This document shows positions 1-5,474 of a DNA stretch of 5,474 nucleotides, one piece after another (within the stretch, counting starts at the first letter, position 1; every line of letters starts with the position of its first letter). Under the pieces are notes generated by a model that was not told the origin of the DNA, made no database searches, and was given only the letters and a program-made list of their open reading frames with translations. This DNA is from a bacterium (lineage in GTDB: Bacteria; Arandabacterota; Arandabacteria; Arandabacterales; JALGWA01), in NCBI GenBank assembly GCA_025774425.1, contig JALGWA010000124.1:1-5474 (forward strand), in the 5' to 3' direction. Both the position numbers and the translations under genes were made by a program.

Positions 1-206
1 TCAGGAAGATTCAGATAGCCGCCTCTTCGCGCATCTACATGCGGCCGGGCAAGGTGATCGAGAACCTGTCCTATATCTGGAGGACGCTGCCGAGCGCCGT
101 GTGGTTCCTGGCCGGCAGGGCGCTGGCCTCGACCGCGAGTCTCGGTTCATACCCCATCGTGCATGCGAAGAAGGGCCTTGCGGGAGTGCAGAGGCTCTTG
201 AGCTAG
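1..206 (+). CDS. C-terminal end of a probable B12-binding radical SAM protein (partial)
   Basis: An open frame runs from base 3 to a TAG at 204-206 with no start in the window, giving the last 67 residues of a gene that begins beyond the left edge. The visible part has an Ile-Tyr-Met-Arg-Pro-Gly segment (residues 11-16 of the fragment) followed by an amphipathic stretch with two tryptophans, and ends in a basic helix (GLAGVQRLLS). In cobalamin-binding radical SAM proteins of the BchE/hopanoid-modifying type, the extreme C-terminus often has an aromatic-x-Arg-Pro motif followed by a helical tail, and that resemblance is the basis for the call. The cysteine cluster and B12 domain would lie outside the window, so the family is an inference. 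Codon use matches the neighbouring coding regions. The gene is probably the last of its transcript, because a hairpin follows the stop at once. Confidence 0.5.
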   Translation, partial: RKIQIAASSRIYMRPGKVIENLSYIWRTLPSAVWFLAGRALASTASLGSYPIVHAKKGLAGVQRLLS

Positions 207-227
207 CCCGGGCTCTCTCGGCCCGGG
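207..227 (+). terminator. GC-rich hairpin just after the upstream stop codon
   Basis: CCCGGGC (207-213) pairs perfectly with GCCCGGG (221-227) around a 7-nt loop, starting at the base after the TAG. It sits where a terminator would be, but no T-run follows, so intrinsic termination is only possible. It could instead be a 3'-end-protecting structure. Confidence 0.3.
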
Positions 228-340
228 TCCCGTCATGGCGCGCCGGGCCGCTCCATTTCCGGCGGAGGGAGGCCGGGCGTGAAGCGATGAACCCGGATGA
301 CAGCCGCCCCGGCGGGGAAAGGGCGAGTCCACCGGGGGCC

Positions 341-346
341 AGGGGG
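341..346 (+). promoter_or_regulatory. Shine-Dalgarno-like site for the hydrolase remnant
   Basis: AGGGGG lies 9 nt before ATG 356. This supports 356 as the original start over the in-frame ATG at 287, which would put a Pro/Gly/Arg-rich stretch in front of the signal peptide. No convincing -35/-10 pair is visible in the 207-355 gap. Confidence 0.4.
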
Positions 347-355
347 CATCTCAGT

Positions 356-698
356 ATGAAGGCCTTCCTCTTGGTTTCCTTGAGCATTGCGGTCCCGGTA
401 TCGTCGGCGCCGAAGGTCGCAGACGCCTGCACGAGCTTCGTCATCAAGGCCCGGGACGGCAGCCCCGTCTACGGGCGTACCATGGAGTGGGGCGCGTTCG
501 ACCTCCAATCGGATCTCGTCCTGGTTCCGCGCGGCATGTCCTTCACCTGCGAGTCGGTGGACCGAGCACAACCGGCGGATGCGCATGGGGGACCTCAAGG
601 CGCTGGATTTCGGCGGGAAGAAGATCCTCGCCATTCCGCTCGACTAGGTGCGCAGGGAGGACGTCAAGGACCGCACCCAGGACCTCATGTCCGGCTGA
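356..698 (+). pseudogene. Choloylglycine hydrolase / penicillin V acylase family remnant, internally deleted and frameshifted
   Basis: From ATG 356 the frame encodes a signal peptide (about 24 residues, ending in ADA) followed by Cys25 (428-430). It continues CTSFVIKARDG and then GRTMEWG, and a PRGM motif follows about 20 residues later. This is the N-terminus of the Ntn-hydrolase family that cleaves bile-salt or other linear amides: an N-terminal cysteine nucleophile exposed by processing, and the conserved Arg 16 residues later (R41). Similarity in this frame fades near base 560. It resumes in the frame starting at 387, where TEHNRRMRMGDLKALDF and KKILAIPLD up to TAG 645-647 resemble the family's C-terminal strand and tail. 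The stop is followed in the same frame by a possible tail continuation to TGA 696-698. The family is normally about 320-360 residues; only about 65 plus 30 remain, and the middle with the catalytic Asn and Arg is missing. The frame from 356 runs on to 802 but its later translation is Gly/Pro/Arg-rich shadow. No functional enzyme is expected. Confidence 0.72.
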
Positions 699-737
699 TC
701 GGGAATGCGCACCGCGGAAACGGGCTGCCGCGCCGGC

Positions 738-773
738 GGGGTCGGCGCCGGCCCCCGGTGGGGCGATGCCCCA
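738..773. terminator. Two small hairpins between convergent genes
   Basis: Bases 738-744 can pair with 749-755 (7 bp with one G-T wobble, GCGC loop). TGGGGC (759-764) pairs with GCCCCA (768-773) around a 3-nt loop. The second lies about 26 nt past the ATPase stop on the minus strand and could end the importer transcript. Neither is followed by a clear T-run on either strand, so this is a weak candidate. I see no gene in the 699-798 gap. Confidence 0.25.
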
Positions 774-798
774 TGCGGCCGGACCCGCCTTCCCCGTG

Positions 799-1494
799 CT
801 AGGCGGTCTCGCCGCGACTCGAGGAGACCGTCTTGACGCCCTCTATCCGCCCCCGCCTCATGGAAACCACGCGCGTGGCCATGTCGAAGGCCTCGTCACG
901 ATCATGCGTTACGTAAAGCAGGGTGACCCCCAGTGTCTCCTGGAGTCGGAGAATCTCCTTTCGCAGCCGCAGGTTCAATTCCAGGTCGAGGCTGGAGAGC
1001 GGCTCATCCATCAGGAGCACCTTGGGTTCGAGCACGAGCGCCCTTGCGAGAGCCACGCGCTGTTGCTGGCCGCCGGACAGTTCGGCGGGTTTCCTGTCTG
1101 CATAGTCCGCCATGCCTACGAGGTCCAGCATCGTCCGGACCCGCGTTTCCCTCTCGGCCTTCCGCATGCCCCGGGCCCTCAGCCCGAACTCGATATTCCC
1201 CTTCACGCTGAGATGGGGCCAGAGGGCGAGATCCTGAAACACCATGCCCAGGTTGCGCTCTTCCGGCGGCTTGATGATGCGGCCCTTCTTCGACACCAAC
1301 TCGCCGCCGATGGAGATGCTGCCGGTATCCGGCGCGATGAAGCCCGCGATCAGCCTGAGGATCGTCGTCTTGCCGCAGCCGGACGGGCCGAGGATGACGA
1401 TACGCTCCCGTTCCGCGATTTCCAGCGAGACGCCGTCCAAGGCCGTCGCCCCGCCGTACGTCTTCGTGACGGAATGCATGTCGACGATCTTCAT
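799..1494 (-). CDS. ABC importer ATPase, ferric/spermidine/putrescine-type (short form)
   Basis: This is the nucleotide-binding subunit (231 aa) that powers the importer on the cytoplasmic side. All motifs are present: Walker A GPSGCGKTT (36-44), Q-loop Gln87 in MVFQD, signature LSGGQ (139-143), Walker B LLMDEP (160-165), D-loop SSLD (167-170) and switch His197 in YVTHDRDEA. The sequence resembles the PotA/FbpC/UgpC branch. Those proteins are usually about 350 aa with a C-terminal TOBE regulatory domain; this one stops about 34 residues after the switch histidine and so lacks it. I chose ATG 1494 over the in-frame ATG at 1533 for two reasons: it forms an ATGA overlap with the permease stop, and GGAAGG (1507-1502) sits 7 nt upstream. 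The overlap implies translational coupling. An active ATPase is nearly certain; the substrate cannot be read from this subunit. Confidence 0.93.
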   Translation of the reverse strand: MKIVDMHSVTKTYGGATALDGVSLEIAERERIVILGPSGCGKTTILRLIAGFIAPDTGSISIGGELVSKKGRIIKPPEERNLGMVFQDLALWPHLSVKGNIEFGLRARGMRKAERETRVRTMLDLVGMADYADRKPAELSGGQQQRVALARALVLEPKVLLMDEPLSSLDLELNLRLRKEILRLQETLGVTLLYVTHDRDEAFDMATRVVSMRRGRIEGVKTVSSSRGETA

Positions 1495-3086
1495 CCGGTC
1501 ACCTTCCTTGTCAGCAAGTTGGGTATCGTCCACAAGATCCCCGCCGGCAGCAACGTGGCGGCCGTCATGACCACGCAGAGCGCGGCTATGAGATCGGGGG
1601 ATCCATTGGCCATGAGCGTGAAGATGCGGACGGGCAGGGTCTCATGCCCCGGCGGATAGACCAGCATGGTGATCCCCGTGTCGCGCAATGAGAAGATATA
1701 ACCCACCAGCCAGCCGGACAACAGGCCGCGCCGGGCCAGCGGCGCGACAATGAGTCCCATCCTGCGGAACCACCCCGCCCCCGCGACCTGTGCCGCCTCT
1801 TCCATCGAGGGCGGGATTTGCGCGAGCTGCGCGACGGATATCCGGCTCGTCAGGGCGGTGTACTTGGCGAGATAGCCGAGGATGATGATCACGGGCGTGC
1901 CGTAGACGAGGTTCGTCCGCGGCGTGTTCCACAGGCTGATGAGGCCGATGCCGATCACGGTGCTCGGAAGGGCGAGAAGGAAGATTGTCGATGAATCGAC
2001 GGACCGCCAGCAGCGGAACGCCTTCGTCTGTATCAAGTAGCCCGTGAAGAAGCCGAACACGGTGAGAAGCGTGGCCCCGATCGCGGCGTAGAGGAGGCTC
2101 CGCAACAGGCTGCCCCCGGCCCTGTTCATCGCTTCGGCGTAGGCGTCCATGCCGGCCGACTGCACGATGAGGACGACGACGGGAACGACCACGATGACGA
2201 GTCCGGCGACGCCGACGCATGCCGAGAGCCACGTGCGGCGGGCCCCGAGCTCGACCGGGGGCAGGCGCTCCGACTCGGAGAACGGGCGCAGTTGATACGT
2301 CCTCTTGCGCAGGAACGCGGCCTCGACGAGAAGGACCAGCAGCGTGACCGCGGCAAGGGGGACGGCGGCGGCCGTGGCGGCCTCGAAGTTGTAGAAGGCG
2401 GAGAACTGGGTGAAACTCTCCACGGGGAAGACGTCGTATCGCAGGAAGTTGGGCACGCTGAATTCACCGAAGGTGAGGATGAAGACCAGCATCGCGGCCA
2501 GCAGCACGCCGGGCAGGATGATGGGAATCGTGATCCCCTTCATCACCCCGCGCCAGTTCGAAACCAACCTCGCCGCCTCCTCCAGCCGTGGGTTGACGGT
2601 CCGGAGGAAGATCATGGTGAGGAGCATCGGTATGGGCAGGAAGATCGAAAACAGGACGAAGACACAGCCCGGCAGGCCGAAGAGAAGACGGGCCGTCGCT
2701 CCGGCGGCGGTGGCGCCGACCAGGTGCATCAGGAGACCTTCCCTTCCCAGGAGATCGAACCACGAGACGGCGACGATGTACGGAGGGATCAGCAGAGGGA
2801 TGACGAAGAGCAGCGCAAAGAACCTGCGGAATGGCAGATCGGTCTTCCCGAGGAGTATTCCCAGGGGCACCCCCACCGCGACCGCAAGCGCCGTGACCAG
2901 GCAAGACAGCACCATGCTGTTTCGCATCAGGCTCCACTGGCGGGATGACGCCAGCAGGCCCGCATACGACGCCAGGCTCAGGCGGCCGTCGACGATCACG
3001 CTCCTCGCCAGCATGGACAGAACGGGGAGCATGCCGATCGCAAGAAGCAGGACGACGATGAACGTGAGAAACGCGCGCCTCGCCAT
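1491..3086 (-). CDS. ABC importer permease with two fused transmembrane domains (FbpB/ThiP-like)
   Basis: This is an inner-membrane permease of 531 aa, matching the usual length of fused iron/thiamine-type permeases. Two BPD_transp_1-type halves are visible. The first half has hydrophobic segments near residues 7-27, 57-80, 86-106, 138-161, 190-210 and 237-258. The second has segments near 288-310, 332-352, 366-388, 396-412, 453-470 and 498-521, about 12 in all. Each half carries an EAA loop, the contact with the ATPase: EEAARLVSNWRG from 169, followed by ITIPIILPG, and EEAAQVAGAGWFRR from 429, followed by IVAPLARRG. One polypeptide thus supplies both halves of the channel. The start at 3086 lies 6 nt after the stop of the binding protein, with only a weak AGG upstream, so translation probably depends on reinitiation. 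The gene overlaps the ATPase by 4 nt. The two-domain permease class is clear; the transported compound is not. Confidence 0.92.
   Translation of the reverse strand: MARRAFLTFIVVLLLAIGMLPVLSMLARSVIVDGRLSLASYAGLLASSRQWSLMRNSMVLSCLVTALAVAVGVPLGILLGKTDLPFRRFFALLFVIPLLIPPYIVAVSWFDLLGREGLLMHLVGATAAGATARLLFGLPGCVFVLFSIFLPIPMLLTMIFLRTVNPRLEEAARLVSNWRGVMKGITIPIILPGVLLAAMLVFILTFGEFSVPNFLRYDVFPVESFTQFSAFYNFEAATAAAVPLAAVTLLVLLVEAAFLRKRTYQLRPFSESERLPPVELGARRTWLSACVGVAGLVIVVVPVVVLIVQSAGMDAYAEAMNRAGGSLLRSLLYAAIGATLLTVFGFFTGYLIQTKAFRCWRSVDSSTIFLLALPSTVIGIGLISLWNTPRTNLVYGTPVIIILGYLAKYTALTSRISVAQLAQIPPSMEEAAQVAGAGWFRRMGLIVAPLARRGLLSGWLVGYIFSLRDTGITMLVYPPGHETLPVRIFTLMANGSPDLIAALCVVMTAATLLPAGILWTIPNLLTRKVTG
1501..1509 (-). 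promoter_or_regulatory. Ribosome binding site that decides the ATPase start
   Basis: The minus strand reads AAGGAAGGT here, inside the end of the permease gene and 6-7 nt before ATG 1494. It supports the shorter ATPase start and coupled translation from the permease. Confidence 0.6.
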
Positions 3087-3092
3087 CTGAAC

Positions 3093-4094
3093 CTAGAGCC
3101 CCATCCACGCCTTCAGGAAAGGCTGGATTTCGACCATCTTCCGGGCGACATCGGCGTAGTCGACCCGCATGACCTTGATCTCGCTCATGGGCTTGAGCTC
3201 GGGCGGGGTCTGGACGCCTAGGTGCAGGGGAATCTGGGCGCAGTCGGCGAAGGCCAACTTGCGTTCGGTCTCCCCGGAAAGCAGATAATCGATCAGCCTT
3301 CGGGCGGCCTCCGGGTGCGGGGAGCCCTTGATGAACACGGCCGCGTTGGGGACGACGAAGCAGCCCATGCCGCCCTCCTCCTGGTCGGGATACACCATGG
3401 TGACGGGTCTGCCCTGCCTCATGCGATTGACGGCATCGTCGCTGTCCACCAGGCTGAAGTCATACTGTCCCGCGGCGACGAAGTCGGCGCTCTCCCCGTT
3501 GTTGGTCGAGATCGCCACGCGGTTGCGCTTCATCGCCGCCATGAACTCCCTTGCCCGCTCATCACCCCAGATCACGAACAGGGCGGCTATCTCGGCCGTC
3601 GTGGTCCCGAACAGGGGATTGGCGATGACCGATCTCCCCTCCCAGCGGGGATCCGTATAGGCGAGGATGGTCCCGGGGCCGTCCTCTACACCTTCGTTCA
3701 CTACGAGGACCCTGACCCTGGCGGAAAAGCCGGTCCAGTATCCATCGGGGTCCCTGAACTCGGGCGGGATGTCCTCGGCATTGGGAGAGACGTAAGGAGC
3801 CGAAATCCCCTTCTGCTTGAGGACTTCGGCCCGGATCGGCTCATTGGCCCAGTACACGTCGGCCTGGGGATTGTCCTTCTCGGCGATGAGGCGGTTCATG
3901 GCCCCGGTGCTCTTGGCCTCCTCCGTGTCGTAGACCGCCCTCACCTCGATGCCGGTCTCCCTCTCGAAATCCCTGAGTATGGGTTCCGAGAACACCTGGT
4001 CTTCACTGACATAGACCACGACCGTGTCCTGAGGCTTCGAGCAGGACACGAAGATCAGCGCGCTCAAGACGAAACAGATGGATCTTGGTGACAT
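3093..4094 (-). CDS. ABC importer substrate-binding lipoprotein, family 1 extracellular solute-binding, 'iron(III)-like'
   Basis: This 333-aa protein has a short signal sequence ending in LIFVSC. Cys18 would be lipidated, although Phe at -3 is a less usual lipobox residue; the protein would then sit at the periplasmic face of a membrane. The mature part begins VVVYVSEDQVFSEPILRDFE, the typical first strand and helix of family 1 binding proteins. It also has the hinge-region segment GYWTGFSARVRVLVVN (118-133), a GTTTAEIAALF segment (163-173) and a C-terminal helix of the type PEAARRLIDYLLSGE. Where classical ferric-binding proteins have two adjacent tyrosines, this one has VDSDDA (216-221), so iron binding by that route is doubtful; phosphonate, sugar-phosphate or another anion is possible. 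Cys245 and Cys285 are the only mature cysteines besides Cys18 and could form a disulfide. The gene is first in the ABC cassette, with a strong ribosome binding site. Confidence 0.88.
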   Translation of the reverse strand: MSPRSICFVLSALIFVSCSKPQDTVVVYVSEDQVFSEPILRDFERETGIEVRAVYDTEEAKSTGAMNRLIAEKDNPQADVYWANEPIRAEVLKQKGISAPYVSPNAEDIPPEFRDPDGYWTGFSARVRVLVVNEGVEDGPGTILAYTDPRWEGRSVIANPLFGTTTAEIAALFVIWGDERAREFMAAMKRNRVAISTNNGESADFVAAGQYDFSLVDSDDAVNRMRQGRPVTMVYPDQEEGGMGCFVVPNAAVFIKGSPHPEAARRLIDYLLSGETERKLAFADCAQIPLHLGVQTPPELKPMSEIKVMRVDYADVARKMVEIQPFLKAWMGL

Positions 4095-4104
4095 TCGCTT
4101 CTCT

Positions 4105-4110
4105 CTCCTT
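4105..4110 (-). promoter_or_regulatory. Ribosome binding site of the substrate-binding protein
   Basis: AAGGAG on the minus strand, 10 nt before ATG 4094, fixes that start. It is the strongest such site in the cassette, as expected for the binding protein, which is needed in excess over the membrane subunits. The 33-nt gap to the upstream gene (4095-4127) leaves little room for a separate promoter. Confidence 0.65.
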
Positions 4111-4127
4111 CGGTCGGAAACGTCTTC

Positions 4128-5474
4128 TCACAACACGAAGCGCCACACGAACTTCGTCAGTACGGTGGTGCCGGTCACGTCCCACCGCCCGCTTCGGGTA
4201 TCTATGGACTGGTCCACCACGAAATAGAGATCCGTGCCCGGGGTGGGGATCCAGTTTATGCGGAAGTTGAGGAGCACGAGATCCTCGTCGTTGTTCCATT
4301 GCGCGAAGACGGAGCCGAACAGGTCGGGGCTGATCGCCATGTCGACGCGCCCGCCGAATTCATTGACCGTGAAGCGGCCCGTCGGCAACGCGATGCGGTT
4401 CTGCGAGAAGTCCGAGCCGATGCGGATATGCTTGTTCAGGTTGAGGGCGCCGTGGACGCTCCACACGGTGCCCTCGCCGTTGTAATAATCGCCCCACTGG
4501 TAGAACAGGAACATCGAGGCCGGTCGCCCCTGGAACGTGGCGAATTGCAGCTCGTAGCGGGTGAACCAGTATTCCCCCGTGGGGATGACGTTGCCCTCGT
4601 GGATCTCGAAATCCTCGGTCAGGTTCGCGGCGCGGCGCTGGATGTTGGCCTCGAAGAACTCGCCGCTCCTCGTGATGAAGCCCAGCGGGCGGAACTCCGA
4701 CCAGAGCGACTGGAGCTCATGGGTGCGGTCGTCGATGAAGTAATTGAAATCGAACGGCTTGAGCATCAGCTGCTGAATCCAAGGCAGGAACGCCGGGCGG
4801 GGTTTGAGGCGCAGGTCCATCATGAGCATCTGGTAGTTCTCACGCCGCAGGAAGCCGGTTTCGGGATTGAAATCGGCGCCCGAGCGATCCCAGATGGCGG
4901 CGAAATCGATCTTGTCGTTGGGGAAGTCCAGGAAGACGCGATGCGCCCAGCCGGTCTTGTCGTCGCGGTCGGAGGTATAGCTGTTGGCGAAGGCGCCGCC
5001 CACGACGAGGCGCTTGTTCCCGAAGACGCCGGATGTGGAATACAGGAAGTCGGCGCCCTGGACGGTGTTCTGGTGGTTGGAGTCGAACTTGCCGACTCCC
5101 ATTATCCCGATGCTGGATTGCCGCCAGATGTCGCGTCTCCATCGCAGGACGGTGTAGTTGGTGGTCGGTATGCTGTCCTTGCTCGCCGCCTGGATGCTCA
5201 TTCCGCCGAGGGTGGTCTTGCCGGTCTTGCCCAACAGGCGCACCCCGGCGAGGATCGGGATCGTGGAACGGTCCGGCGCCAGCCCTATGCGGCGGCTGTA
5301 GAAGGGTTGTATGCTGTAGCCCAGGCCGAAGTCGAAGTAGTCCCTTCCCTCGAGGAAGAACTCGCGCTTCTCCGGATAAAAGAGCGAGAAGCGGGTCAGG
5401 TTCACCTGCAGGCGGTCGGACTCGACCTGCGCGAAATCCGTGTTGACGGTCAGGTTCAGCTTCATGGTGGGGGT
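4128..5474 (-). CDS. DUF5916 family outer-membrane beta-barrel protein, C-terminal part (partial)
   Basis: The frame is open from the right edge to TGA 4128-4130, about 448 residues. The segment LTVNTDFAQVESDRLQVNLT followed by RFSLFYPEKREFFLEG is the hallmark of DUF5916 proteins. In that family it marks the start of the C-terminal domain, a predicted outer-membrane beta-barrel, after an N-terminal CBM9/DOMON-like domain. The Met at 5465 is not the start: the codons before it (Thr-Pro-Thr) continue the family pattern 'LTPTLxLNLTVN', so the gene extends beyond the window, probably by 250-400 residues. The rest alternates polar and aromatic/hydrophobic residues with many Trp, Tyr and Phe, as in barrel strands (for example RYELQFATFQGR and FLFYQWGDYY), and ends in a strand KFVWRFVL. 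Function is unknown in general; some members lie near peptidase or carbohydrate genes. Its stop is 33 nt before the binding-protein start on the same strand, so it is probably co-transcribed with the importer. Confidence 0.85.
   Translation of the reverse strand, partial: TPTMKLNLTVNTDFAQVESDRLQVNLTRFSLFYPEKREFFLEGRDYFDFGLGYSIQPFYSRRIGLAPDRSTIPILAGVRLLGKTGKTTLGGMSIQAASKDSIPTTNYTVLRWRRDIWRQSSIGIMGVGKFDSNHQNTVQGADFLYSTSGVFGNKRLVVGGAFANSYTSDRDDKTGWAHRVFLDFPNDKIDFAAIWDRSGADFNPETGFLRRENYQMLMMDLRLKPRPAFLPWIQQLMLKPFDFNYFIDDRTHELQSLWSEFRPLGFITRSGEFFEANIQRRAANLTEDFEIHEGNVIPTGEYWFTRYELQFATFQGRPASMFLFYQWGDYYNGEGTVWSVHGALNLNKHIRIGSDFSQNRIALPTGRFTVNEFGGRVDMAISPDLFGSVFAQWNNDEDLVLLNFRINWIPTPGTDLYFVVDQSIDTRSGRWDVTGTTVLTKFVWRFVL

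Noticed and set aside
287..355. Upstream in-frame ATG (287) as start of the hydrolase remnant
   Set aside because: It would add 23 Pro/Gly/Arg-rich residues before a normal signal peptide, and its nearest purine-rich site is about 15 nt away. ATG 356 fits better.
1495..1533. Longer ATPase start at 1533
   Set aside because: It would add 13 polar residues unlike the family start and a larger overlap with the permease. The ATGA overlap and the AAGGAAGGT site favour 1494.
487..1659. Long plus-strand open frame (390 codons)
   Set aside because: Lies mostly antisense to the ATPase, which has every ABC motif. Its translation is low-complexity Arg/Pro/His-rich with no recognisable domain, a usual shadow in GC-rich DNA.
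2292..3090. Plus-strand frames within the permease, one very rich in Asp/Glu/Gln/Arg
   Set aside because: The highly charged translation is what antisense of transmembrane codons gives. No start signal or known domain was seen.
3222..4091. Plus-strand open frame (289 codons) opposite the binding-protein gene
   Set aside because: It mirrors nearly the whole binding-protein gene. The Gly/His/Asp-rich translation shows no family pattern, whereas the minus strand encodes a clear lipoprotein with a good ribosome binding site.
5463..5465. ATG at 5465 as true start of the DUF5916 gene
   Set aside because: The preceding codons keep the family pattern up to the window edge and the N-terminal domain is missing, so this Met is internal.

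Overview
The window is GC-rich (roughly 60-65 % by eye) bacterial DNA from an organism with an outer membrane. The main evidence is a DUF5916-type outer-membrane beta-barrel next to a lipoprotein-dependent ABC importer. This family, together with the tail of what looks like a B12-binding radical SAM protein, would fit Acidobacteriota, Gemmatimonadota, Bacteroidota/FCB relatives or similar environmental lineages. The sequence alone does not settle the phylum.

Left part, plus strand: bases 1-206 are the last 67 codons of a gene that enters from the left edge, probably a radical SAM/B12-binding protein. After a GC-rich hairpin and a 149-nt gap comes a remnant of a choloylglycine hydrolase / penicillin V acylase family gene (356 to about 698). 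It keeps the signal peptide, the processed N-terminal cysteine and the first ~65 residues, then jumps out of frame into the last ~30 residues of the same family. It therefore looks like an internally deleted pseudogene. A short GC-rich stretch with two small hairpins (699-798) separates it from the convergent minus-strand genes.

Right part, minus strand (read from right to left): the C-terminal ~448 residues of a DUF5916 outer-membrane barrel protein (from the right edge to 4128), a substrate-binding lipoprotein (4094-3093), a fused double-domain permease (3086-1491) and an ATPase (1494-799). Gaps are 33 nt, 6 nt and a 4-nt ATGA overlap, so this is very probably one operon. The last three make a complete importer of the FbpABC/'ferric' architecture: lipoprotein, one polypeptide with two permease domains, and ATPase. 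The substrate is uncertain: the binding protein lacks the adjacent tyrosine pair of classical ferric-binding proteins, and the ATPase lacks the usual C-terminal regulatory domain. The barrel directly upstream may be the outer-membrane partner of the importer.

No tRNA, rRNA, CRISPR array, insertion sequence or phage gene was seen. The most unusual items are the deleted hydrolase gene and the barrel-plus-importer operon. I see no clear evidence of a wholly new system.
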